Source of the DNA: Quercus robur
Taxonomy: Eukaryota > Streptophyta > Magnoliopsida > Fagales > Fagaceae
NCBI RefSeq assembly: GCF_932294415.1
Contig: NC_065535.1
Coordinates: forward strand, 83,039,862 to 83,103,861
DNA length: 64,000 nt
Direction: 5' to 3'
The notes below the pieces were generated by a model, which saw only the letters and a program-made list of their open reading frames with translations, did not search any database and had not been told where the DNA came from. Below, in pieces: positions 36,410 to 47,599 of this stretch. Position numbers and translations under genes: made by a program. Position 1 is the stretch's first letter. The number at the start of each line of letters is the position of its first letter.

Positions 36410-38950
36410 TCGCGTGGCAACTTTTGTCCTTTTAAGTAATAAGAATGCAATTCCTTATGTTTCATCGTACATAGTGATTTCTATTTTGAGAGTTGAGACC
36501 CTCAAATAACTTATCAGAATTATCACTTCAGATGTTACTTGTACACCAACTCTGATAGTTATTGGAGCATCCCATTCAAATTATAACATTGTAATATCCA
36601 CTAATTCTGAAAATGTATTCTAGTGAATTAATTACGTGTTGATTTTTTAAGAAAATAGTTTTCGAAAAATTGAAGCTTACGAAAATTTCATACAACACAA
36701 TAAAAAAGATTCCTTTGTTCTACTCTCTTGCATTTGACAAAGAATGTTTTATAAGATTTATTTGTTGCATATATGGTATTACTCGAAAGAATCCTGTTAG
36801 TACTTATTATTAAGAAGTTTTTCTTAGTTTCCCCTCTTTTTAAATTTTAACACGGCATTCTTTTTATTTTTTTTCCCCTTGTTTCATGACAAAAATGGTG
36901 ATTGTGCTATAAGGATATTCCTAAAAGAACCAAGGAATAAATTAGTATATAGGCATCCATAATGTAGTGAATCTTATGATGGACAACAGAAATAAAAGAA
37001 AGATTTATACATGTGTTAGTACTTTGGTGACAAAGTAATTTTTATTTTTTGTCATGCGGTAGTAGGAGTCGTTCTTTTATTGTTTGCAAAGGAATAAAGT
37101 AATATATATATGTGTCATTCTATACATAGTGTCATGAGGAACAAAAAAGAAAAAAAAGAAGAAGATAGATACATGGGTTAGTACATTAGGTATCCCAACA
37201 AAGTAATTTTTATTTTTGGTAATTAGCGTTAACTATCAGTTTACTGTTTGCAAATGTACTAAACATTTAAACTACTTAGCAAAAGAAAGATGCAATAATA
37301 CAAAAACGACGGAATAGAGTAGCACATAGGTGTTCAACTGTTCATAGTATCCTAATGGATGGTAGAAATAAAAGAAGATATTGGGATAATACGTTAGGTA
37401 TTTTTTGTCATGTGAGATGACTTATCTTTTTATTATTTTCCAATGAATAAAGTAATACATAGGGTTCAACTTATACACAATGTCATAGTTGATAATAAAA
37501 ATAAGGGTTCGGTTAACAAGTGCTCTTATGAGAACATATTAATAAATTATTTTTAAAATGTTGTAATATTATTTTTATGGAAAATATAAAAAACTGTCAA
37601 AAAATTAATTACTTTTTTCTTTTCCTATAAAAAGTTTTTAATCTTAAACTAATGCCCTTGGACATCTAATAATTTTTCCCTAAAAAAAAAGGAGTTTAGA
37701 TACATAAAGTAGTATATTAGGTGTCCTGAAAAAATAATTTTTATTTTTTCTAATGTAACATTAATTAAACTACCATTTAATGTTTGTAAAGATATGACTT
37801 ATGAGCTTCCCTTTACTTAGCAAAATAGAGATGTAATAAAAATACAAGAAGTCAAAGAACTACAAAATAAAGGAATACATGTCCATAGCGTCATGATAAA
37901 CTAGAAATAAAAGAAGAAAGATACATTAAGTTGTACACCTAAAATGTCTTAATAAGTATTACTGTTTACTTAAAAAAAAAAAAAGTCCTAACAAAGTAAT
38001 TTTTCTTTTTCGTAACGTTTCATGAATAACTCTAGCAAGCTAAAGCCAATGAATATCTAACAGGCCATTCAATAAAAAATCCGATGGAAGTCTTGTAAAC
38101 TGAAGGGTTTATTAGAGCACGTTTGGTACACTGAATGTGAATTATAAGAGGAATTGTAATCTTCGTTACTATGAATAAAATGTGATGTAATGGAATGACT
38201 AAACATATTCATAAGTTTTGTTGTAAGTTGTAACATTAGAATAAAACTTAAAATTTATTTTAAGAAATATCTTACTCATACAATTATATTTCCTTAAAAA
38301 TAATATTTCTTAAATTTGAGAGAGAGATGAGTTATTTTTTATGATTTTTTATTTTTATAATTGTTACACATATATATGGAAAATTTTTTTATTTGGAAAT
38401 ACATTAACTTTAGAAATTATTGCACCTACTAAGGAATAACTATTACAATATATTAGAGAGGAATAGTTATTCCTCACTTTGAAGAATAGCTATTCATAAA
38501 AAATGACTATTCATTGTAATAAAAACATTATCAAACTTCTTTCTCAAAAAAAAAAAAAAAAAAAAAAATCATTACCAAACTTTTTTTTTTTTTTTGAGAA
38601 ACACATTACCAAACTAAAGAATGACTAAATCATATAAATAACTATTATATTACAATATTTATTACAATCTACTAAACATGTCCTTACATTTCAATAACGC
38701 ATTTGCATATCTTTAAAAAGTTTCTGGAGTATCTAGCAAAAAGAGAGTTTCCATAGTTTTAGTTTTCATTGATACGAAACAGGTACACATTATCATAAGA
38801 ACCAATCAAACCAATTCCAAGGGATTGGTAAATCTTGAATTCAATAAGAAATCTAAATACTCAAGTTCAAAAAAAGTAAATGCCAAACCCATCTAAACCC
38901 GGTCTCATTGGTACAAAACATAGTCACATAGATATGCTGGCTGCATCAAT
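36410..38950. other. AT-rich intergenic DNA with degenerate tandem units
   Basis: From about 36950 to 38040 a loose unit of about 120-150 bp recurs, recognisable by 'acaaagtaatttttatttt', 'catagtgtcatgaggaac'-like and 'gatacat..gttagtac' motifs (near 37030, 37195, 37395, 37730, 37995). It is strongly diverged. No gene or RNA gene was seen. Confidence 0.5.
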
Positions 38951-39140
38951 CTATTTCAGTGCAGATATTCGAAACTGTGCAATGATAAAGACAATAATCT
39001 GGAAAGGTTGACAAGTTTCAGATTGATCTCTCTCCTTTTCACTTACTATTTCAGTGCAGATATTCGAAACTATGCAATGATAAAGACAATAATCTGGAAA
39101 GGTTGACAAGTTTCAGATTGATCTCTCTCCTTTTCACTTA
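38951..39140. repeat. Near-perfect 95-bp tandem duplication
   Basis: Two head-to-tail copies (38951-39045, 39046-39140) start 'ctatttcagtgcagatattc' and differ at a single seen position (gaaactGtg / gaaactAtg). The near identity in otherwise diverged DNA means a recent duplication or an assembly artefact. It lies about 0.7 kb beyond the heme oxygenase stop codon. Confidence 0.9.
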
Positions 39141-39820
39141 CGGGGTGGTATTACATGTATCATATTCATACATTCACTGGATATATGTATCAGAACATGA
39201 TAGATTTTCTCCTCACTCATAGTAATAGAAGCGTCGAAAAAATTACAACATGAATGAAACTCAGATAAACACAAACACAAAAAAACATGCAAAACACATA
39301 AACCAAGACCAGATCTCTCTCTCTCTCACACACACACACACAGAACTTGTCTAACCCATAAAAACCACCTGAACACCACAAGGCTTCTTAAAGCACCTGA
39401 AAACCAGGCTGGAGAGACATTGATAGCCTAACCCCTTGAGGCTGTTCTCATCCTGGCTAACAATGCTAAGGAGCCCTCACAAGAACATTGATACTAGAGA
39501 TGATTCTCGTTCCCTTGGAAGGCAAGATCTTGTTTACATGCCTTCCATCCAAGATGAGTGACCGTGTGAGTTTGGTTCACAAGAACAGTAATAAGTTCAT
39601 TCTGGAGTTTCTCTAGCTCCTTTTTTTTTTTCACCTTTTCATAAAGTGGCTTAGCCCAGACCAAGTTTCCTAAATTTATTTATATTTGAACAAATTTCAG
39701 ATTATCTGCAACAATAAAGCATTCATATTTTGATAGATGATTAACATTCAAGGAAAGATTAAACATTTTGAATATATACAGAAATCTTTGAAGCTTGTGC
39801 GATTAATTGTGCAGTGCAAA
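39141..39820. other. 3' flank of heme oxygenase gene
   Basis: Includes CT and CA runs (39314-39342). The stretch 39360-39625 is less AT-rich and could be a gene fragment, but I recognise no protein in it on either strand. Confidence 0.4.
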
Positions 39821-42800
39821 TCATGATAATATTAGACGGAGAATCTCTCCCGAATGCTTGAATGATTTCTCAGTTTCTTCCAAACAATGATTCTTCTCCT
39901 CTCTAGTCCAGCCCTGAAAAAACCCATACACAAATAAGTTTTTTCTATATTATAACTGGATGATTCACAAAATTGTTTTGAAAAAAAAAAACAAACAAAC
40001 AAACTAGTTGTATCAGTATTTCAGGTTTACTGCTCAGATTCCACAGAAGCTTGGGGGTAAAAAGCAAAAGAATTTTGAAGTAAAAAAGGAAAATACAATA
40101 CTAAGGGTAGCAAGAAATTACTTCAGCAACTTTATTCAACTTCTCTCTCACATTCTGCAACAATTGGGAAAGGTCACCATCCCATTTGTAGAATTCCAAC
40201 TGCTTGTTATTTAGTATCTGTTCAGCTACCTGAATTAGAGTAATAAGAAAAGAATTAGAGTTATGCACCTCACAAACTAAAATAAAATTCCAATACCACA
40301 TCAGCCTCATATAAAAAAATTTCCAAAGTAAAATTAGTAGTGTTCACTATCTAGAGAGGGCAGCCAAGGAGAGCAGAAAGAGCAAAGGGTGATGGAAGGG
40401 CCACCCGCAGGGATTTTTTTTTTTTTGGGCGAGGGGGAAGGTCTTCACTTATAGAAACTAAGAACTGCCACTTGCTGAAAGGTCCCCACAAAAAGAAATT
40501 CGATTAACTGCTTCCCTCCTTATTATCAAATATTTATTTCAAAGAAGGCCGCAATTTTAGAATCATAAAGATATCAGCCACATGTTAGTGAGGTTGAATC
40601 ATAGTAAATAGGCACCGTCCACAGTTACTGCACAGTGAACCTACAGTTTGGAAATCTTTTACAGAAAGATGAAATCATACTTCATGACAGCTAAAAAATA
40701 GCCTATATACAAACAAAACACAATCATAATAATACATACAGGAACAGATAAAACAGAGCTCTAAAAATGTGGAAGTTCCTGCATCCAACATATCATAGCT
40801 GCTGTTAGTCATATGTTAAATGGATGAATCTATATAACAGACAGAGAAAAACAGATTCCTCATTCATTCAAAAGTTTACTATTTACTTTCATTTAATGAA
40901 TATACCTCTTGTAAGAGAAATTATTATGTAAATCCAGTCTACCATACCTCCCTCTCACATAAATGTGGGTCTCATGTGTGGGACCAACACATTGGGCCTA
41001 TACCTATGTAAGAGGAAGTTATGTAATAAACCAGGTACATGAAATAATTTCCCCTACTGTAGATATCTAAGAATCAGTAGTAACAATGGTGAACATGCTA
41101 TTTTATGTGGAGAAAACAGCATAACTTGGAGCAATTAAAGGCAAACGAACCCTTTGAAAATTCATTGATATCCCTATTTTAAGAATTGCAATCAAAGGAC
41201 GCACACATGATTTCACGCCCACAAGTCCACAACCAGCAGATAGTCCTGAGTCCCCAGGCGATAGACCATCACATGGTAATATTATGACACACTATCCAAG
41301 CTAATGTTTATTTACCTTTCTCCCAATCATGCGACCACCGGCAGAGTGGGCAAAATATACATTGTAGAAGTGGCAAATAAATGCTTGAGGATCCTTCTCT
41401 GATAATTCTTTAAGATATTGTGAGTATGTCACACCAGGAGAAGAAGGTTCTGGGATGGCATAGCCTTGCTCCTTGAACCACTCCAAATCCTTAGCCAATT
41501 TTTCAGACCTTTCCAGTCCTGTGTTTCTGAACTCTGCATCTACAACCAAAAATGAAATTTTCAATCTTTCAGCTGTCATTAGTAGAGATTAAACACGCAA
41601 AAAATAACTGAACCACATGCATATGATTTGAGCTGGAGGAAAATGTGGTGATACCCAACAGGGAAAGATCGACTTTTCAGTTCTCACATTTAGGCATGTT
41701 AAACTACATTCATCACTCACTATCTCCACCCAACCAAAGCATTATGCCTTGAAATCTGTCCAGTTAAGCTCTTGAAGGGGTGCTTAACTGCTATTTAAGC
41801 GCATTAAAGCTCCTATAGCAGAACTTGTCAAACTTTTGGTAATTTGGAGTATTTAAGAAGGAAAAAAAAAAAAACTCAACAGTTCATTGTTCATGCTTTA
41901 TAAATCCATAACTTTTAAAGCACTATTCATTATTTGTGCCACAAAATCTCAACAGTTAAAGCTCTAGTTCATTCAACAATGCTAAATGAACACTTCACCT
42001 TTCACAATATGGTCATATAAATCCAATAGATACCATTAAATCAAGAAGTCACCAAAAAAATGAATAAAAATAAGACTACAAATCAATGTTTATTAACATA
42101 TACAATTAATATTTTGATTATCATTCACTCATTAGAATTCAAAATAATAATAATGATAACAATCATCAATTGAACTCAAACTAGTGTGCGCCCACGCACA
42201 CACACATTCGACTATCATTCCCAATCAGAACTCTAAAGAGCTCATACATCTAAAACACCAAAACCAACAAAAGCAGAACGCTAAATAACGTAGATACCAA
42301 ATAGACATGCCTTAGTAGGTACCCCTAGAATCACAACAATCACACAACAACAACAACAAAGCCTTACTCCCAACTTTTTTTGAATCGGTAACCATCCTCT
42401 GCACTTTTCCTTCATTCTTTTCAATCAAAAGTCATAGTCTTTGTTGCTTCATTAATTAACACGTTCTTTTTAACTACTTCTACTAAAATAAGATTAACAA
42501 CAACAACAATAACAACAAATTAAATATGTATATAAAAGAGACCCAAGAACTCACAGGAAGGAAAAGCAGCCTTATCGACGATCCCTTCGAGAGTGTCATA
42601 GACCAACTTGCTATCCACAAGGAACCTCAAGTAGCCATCGACGGTGGGGTCCCACTTAGTGACGGTCCTTTCCTCAGGCTCCTTCACTTCCTTCTCACCC
42701 TCCTTAGCCTGCTCTTTGGTGTGCAGCTTCATCGCCACAAACCTCATCTCCTCCACAAACCCCTTCGACTCACCGGGGTACCTCTTCTTCGGCTTCTCCG

Positions 42801-43002
42801 CCGTGGTCGCCGAAACAGACACCGCACCGGCCTTCAGGGGCATTCTCGTAATTTCGCGACGGAAGCGGAGAGAGCTAGTACTTCTGCTGAGAAGAGAGGG
42901 ATTGAGATTGAAAGCGAAAGTGTTAGGGGGTGTTTGGAGTTGGAGTTGGAGTTGGAGTTGGAGTTTGGTGAAATTGTGAGAGATTGAGGTTAGAGAGGCC
43001 AT
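39821..43002 (-). CDS. HO1: Heme oxygenase 1, chloroplastic (HO1/HY1)
   Basis: Four exons on minus: 43002-42555, 41539-41316, 40229-40122, 39913-39821. They sum to 873 nt (290 residues plus TGA), all junctions in frame. The enzyme opens heme to biliverdin IXa with ferredoxin in plastids, the first step of phytochromobilin synthesis. After a transit peptide with a [11 protein letters not shown] tract (residues 14-24), the mature part shows '[20 protein letters not shown]', containing the proximal heme-ligand His of the family (KLHT). Further motifs are '[17 protein letters not shown]', '[20 protein letters not shown]' and the signature '[20 protein letters not shown]'. The exon 1/2 join creates the conserved PSYAEF. 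The C-terminus reads '..[18 protein letters not shown]'. Length and exon order match plant HY1 rather than HO2, which lacks the ligand His. A TATA-like tttatatta lies about 80 bp upstream of the start. Confidence 0.96.
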
Positions 43003-44356
43003 AGCGAGAGATTAAAAGAAGAATAGAGAGTTGTATCGTGCACGAAATCTGTATAGTGAGTGAAACACAAAATACTAATATAAAGAAAGAGAGTGAGTGA
43101 GTATTAAAGACTTTTTATTAAGACAAGAATAGAGCAATCGGGGGGTGGGTTTAGCTTGAAATGGCGGTTCACGTAATCTTCAAGACTAAGCGATAAAAAT
43201 AATTCACACAAATTATAAAAAATAGGTGTGGGTTATGGGGGTATTGGGGATGTGTCAGTAGTGTAGAGTAATGGAAGCGTATGGGAGAGTGTGTTGATTT
43301 TGGGAGCAATCGTAGACAGGTTTTGGTTTTTCTTTTATTATTGTTGTGTGTTGTGTGTTGTGGTCTGGATAGAATGAAAGAAAGAGTATGGGAATGAATG
43401 AATGGGAGGAAGGAAAAGTAGTTTGGTTTCGTCGAACTCAAGGCAAGGCAATGCGTGCCGGTGGTGGAAGATGTTGTACGGCGTCGTTTGCTTTGGATAG
43501 GTGATGTGGTGAGGGGGGGGCAAATGGGTAATACGACTTTCGTATACTTGTGGTCGACAAAAGTACGGAGTTCTTGTTTGTCTTTTCAGTTTCTTTGACT
43601 ACTGCTGCTACTTCTGTTTGAAGTTAAATTCCCATTCTTTTATAGTACCGTTTCCGTTTTAGATTATAAAACGGCTGTCGTTTCCATTTTTCTTTTTTTC
43701 TTTTTCTAGAGAACAGACTAAAACCATTTTGTTGATTCAACAGACACTTCACACAATATAATAAAAGACGTGATAAAGCACGTAATATCATAACTAAATC
43801 ATTATATATACTTATTATATAATAAAAGTTTGACTTAGAATTTGTGATTGCACCAAATAACTGCTATCACTAATTAGTAAATTAATTTTATAGAAAAAAA
43901 AAAAAAAACTTACATTTTGACTAAATAATAAGATTTAACAGTAATTTAAAATAAATTTAAGTTCTATTCAAACTAAAAAGTCTATTATAAAAAAATTTTA
44001 AACTTAAATCCCACGCAACTCACACTTTTGTTTTTTTTTTTTTACCCGCAGATTGTATCTTATTAAATTAATATTTTATTAGGATATTAAATTATAAAAC
44101 TCTTGAAGAAGTTATAAGATTTAACAATAATTTAACTTAGATAAAACTTTATGATCTAGGTTTTAGATTTAAATTCTACTCCAACCAATTTTATTATCAA
44201 AATTTTAAGAATTTATATTTATTCAACCATGTTTTTTCGATATAATCTCTTTTAACTGATAAGCCATCCCTATAATTAAATCCCACACAATACACCCCAT
44301 GTTGTTGTATTTTTTTTTTCTTTCAAAATGCAACTTACTCTTATGTTTTAATCTAA
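43003..44356. promoter_or_regulatory. 5' flank / promoter side of HO1 and AT-rich spacer
   Basis: The first about 600 bp upstream of the HO1 ATG hold its leader and promoter (TATA-like sequence at about 43077-43085 on minus). Beyond 43650 the DNA is AT-rich with no recognised feature. Proline/histidine-rich open frames at 43169-43523 are not supported. Confidence 0.5.
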
Positions 44357-44365
44357 TAAATTCAT

Positions 44366-45141
44366 GACCAAAATGCAAAACTCACCCTCTAAGTTTTACC
44401 TTTTGTCATTTCAGTCCACTACGTTTGACTTTTGTTATTTCAATTCTCTAAATTTCAATTATACTCAATTCAGTCCTCCTTTACCATCCGTCAAATTGTA
44501 TTGTTGACTTACACAAAACAATATTGTTTTACGGCTTAATTAATATTTAATTTTTTTAATTTATGAATTTTTTTTAAAAAAAAAAGTTAATTAAGAAAAC
44601 ATATCAAAGAAAAAACACAAACACAAACACAACCAAAAGTCTGAAACCCGTAAAGAACAAGAGGGGGAAAGAGAGATTGAGAGGGAGAAAGGAGATCTAT
44701 GTCATAAAACTAAAAAGCCAACCAAGTCTCTGGATGCATACCGATATTCCTCGTGAAAGCCAAAACCTCATCGGTGATCCCAACGCCACCAAAACCACGC
44801 TCCTCCAAATTTGAATCCGATTCGATTCTGATCTGAATGAGGTGGTGTTCATCATCTTCAAAATCTCAATCGAAACGAAATTGGCTGGCGCTATTTCAAC
44901 TTTGTTCTTCATGGGTTTTAGACTTTTGGGTTTAGTTTATGTTTTTTTTTTTAAACATTTTTTCTAAAATTCAGAAATTTAAAAAAAAATATTAATTAAA
45001 CTGTAAAATGGCATCATTTTGTGTAAATTAACAGTGCAATTTAATGGATAGTAAACGAATGACTAAATTGAGTATAATTGAAACTTAAATGACTGAAATG
45101 ACAAAAGGTGAAACTTAGAGGGTGCGTTTTACATTTTAGCC
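44366..45141. mobile_element. Non-autonomous MULE (Pack-MULE) with 9-bp target duplication
   Basis: Long terminal inverted repeats of about 110-150 bp: the left has 'aaaatgcaaaactcaccctc' and 'ccttttgtcatttcagtcc'; the right has the inverse, 'actgaaatgacaaaaggt' and 'gagggtgcgttttacatttt'. Nine-bp flanks TAAATTCAT (44357-44365) and TAACTTCAT (45142-45150) differ at one base. Long TIRs plus a 9-bp duplication define Mutator-like elements. No transposase is present; instead the interior carries a host gene fragment (44697-44870). Confidence 0.8.
44697..44870 (-). pseudogene. BSD-domain gene fragment inside the MULE
   Basis: On the minus strand one frame reads 'DFEDDEHHLIQIRIESDSN' followed by 'LEERGFGGVGITDEVLAFT' and 'RNIGMHPETWLAF' before a stop. 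The second half matches the start of the plant BSD domain (GVTEEVLAFARNIAMHPETW..), a helical domain found in TFIIH p62-like and plant-specific nuclear proteins. Only the beginning of the domain is present. The longer 71-codon frame over the same DNA is out of register with this similarity and is a shadow. Captured host fragment. Confidence 0.7.
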
Positions 45142-45306
45142 TAACTTCATCTTACTTATTGTTCTCTACTTCCGAATTTGCATATACGATATTATGCTAG
45201 AGGAAGTTTACTATAAAGAAGCAAAATAATGGACACCCCCATATAAGTTTTTGGTTCTCTTATGTAAGTTTTTATTTATTTTTTTATATTCTCAAATTTT
45301 GAACTC

Positions 45307-45337
<31 letters not shown>

Positions 45338-47095
45338 CAATTTTTAGTTTTGGTTATTGTATTTAATTTGTGAGTGTATTGATTTTTTCAATTAGACTAT
45401 CACTAGGAAAAAATCGCTATTGAAGAACTATTTTGTTTATTATTTTTTGTGTTGGCTAGGACATAAATTAAACATAACCCAAATATGAATCAAACTCATT
45501 CTATATCTCATATTAAGAAATTAATACGAAACACAAAGAGAATTTTAAAATACAAAAATAGATAAACATTTATAACATTTAAACTCTAAACAATCAGAAC
45601 TTAAAGTAATTTTTTAATTAAAATTATTTACTTATTTTATAATTTATTATTAAAATTTATTTAATAATTTAGTTTTAATTATTTTAAAATTTTTAAGCTT
45701 ACATATAAATCTTTATCAAGTCATGTTTCGCATGGGAATAATACTAGTATTTACTGTGTTACGACTCGAGAAAACTAGTCTAATCAATTAAAGTTTCTTG
45801 TAGTTGTTAATAAAGTTCAGATAAAATGTGAGACTCGACACATACTCCACCAATATTTAGTAGAGGTGTCAAATGAGTGAGTTTGAGAATAAGAAATTCA
45901 TTTACCCATTTACTTAAATTTAGGATATCGGATAATAGTTTTTTTTTTTTTTTTTAGAAACTCGCACAATAATAGTTCTTAAACATGCGTGCAATGTGCA
46001 TGCCTGTCAACAAATTAATAAAGAATATCAACAAAAAAAAAAACCAATAATAGCTCTTAATTGAATATTTATTATTCTTGAGCATATCTCTTTTTATATA
46101 TCTATCACAACAAAAATGGAATTTTTGGAAACTCTCCAAGGGGAGGGGGAAAAAAAAAGAAGAAAAAAGAAGAAGAGAGGAACTCTCCCCCTAACGTGCA
46201 CTAGAGATTTTTCTAATCATTCTACTATCGGTTCTTCTGTTGTCGATGGAGCTGTGAAACCATCTATTGAATCCTTCTAATAGGGAACATGGGTACAAGG
46301 CCAACTCAATGCATTATTTACGAGGCCTAAGACAGAAAATTTTAATCATTTTTTTAATACTAAATATTAATTAAATACTATGAATGAATTTCTATTTTAT
46401 ATATATATTTTTTTTATTGAAACCGTTCTTTTTTTTAGATGTAAAATTGCTAATTAATTTTTTATATTTTTGTTTTATTTATATGTATTGCACAAATTAT
46501 TAGGAAAATTTTGTCAATAACTATTCAGCACACTCATAATAATTTTTTTTGGTGAAATAATTTATAGTTTCAATTGAGTTGGATTTCTATTGGCTCAATA
46601 TTTTAAGGGCCTGCTTGGAGGTGGGGGAAAAATGCAAAACCCACATATGATTTTTTTTTTTCTTTAAAAAAAAATCAAGAAAAAAAAAATTCAAGTATCA
46701 TTTTACAATATTAATAGATTTTTAAACAATTTTGGAGGACTTTTGTTTACGCAAGTTAACATCCTTAAAAAAATCTGTACAAGAGGCGCCTTAGGGGGTT
46801 CAGGGGATGTCGTGTGTCTTTGAATATCAGAGAAATATCTTTTGTGCAAGACCTGGCTTTGGTGATTGTGATAGAATTTAGAATTTTTTATTTTTTATTT
46901 TATGCCTATGTGGTTAGATCTAGGAGAGCATAAATGGATTTGGCTATATTATACTATTGTTGATTTGTTTCTAGTTTATTCTACTTGTTTCCAGATTATA
47001 CTATTGTTTTTATTGGGTGTTTTTTGTTATTTACTTTTATAGTTTTCTCTAGGAGATTGTGTTCACTCCTACACCCCCCCACCCACCCCCCCACC

Positions 47096-47128
<33 letters not shown>

Positions 47129-47599
47129 CCACACACATATATATATATATATATTATACAAGATAAAAATTCTACTCTAATCTAATTTAAGTGTAAGTGT
47201 GTATAAAGTTTCCTTTTCGAGACTTAAATTTCAACCCTTGCCCCTCCAATATTTCACAAGCACTTATACTTGTGGAGTGACCATTGCACCAAAGATATGC
47301 GGTAGTAATCCTATCGTATATTCCTTGTAACATAATTTTATTTCTTAGCATCCCCCAACACCCCCCCCCCCACCCCCCCCCCCCCCCCCCCCCCAATAAT
47401 AAAGAAGGGTTTGGTCCTTCACTGCTCCTATGGCTTTTCTGATTGTGCTTGGAGCCATGGATTTATGTAAGTCAGAAATATGGTTATTTTGTTTTCACTT
47501 GGTGAGGCTGATCTGACAAAACAAAAGCTTCATTATAATGGTTTTTGTGTGATATGAAAATCAGCAATCATGAGAAACTAATTCAAATATTCAGCATTA
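45142..47599. other. AT-rich intergenic DNA with microsatellites
   Basis: Holds an (AC)n run at 47102-47138 followed by (AT)n, and a poly(C) tract at about 47359-47394. A possible diverged hAT relic at about 46288-46800 shares 'aaaattgctaattaa' and 'ggcc..ctcaatg'-like ends with the hAT element at 59528-60146, at low confidence. No gene. Confidence 0.45.
47359..47394. repeat. Poly(C) tract
   Basis: About 34 C with a single A interruption. On the minus strand it is G-rich and could form a quadruplex. The length is probably uncertain in assembly. Confidence 0.9.

Noticed and set aside
42526-42987. 153- and 111-codon plus-strand frames
   Set aside because: Antisense shadows of HO1 exon 1; the Glu/Leu and Ser/Trp runs are the reverse of the QL-encoding repeat.
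43169-43523. Pro/His/Thr-rich minus frames upstream of HO1
   Set aside because: Low-complexity translation of the promoter side; no conserved motif or ribosomal context.
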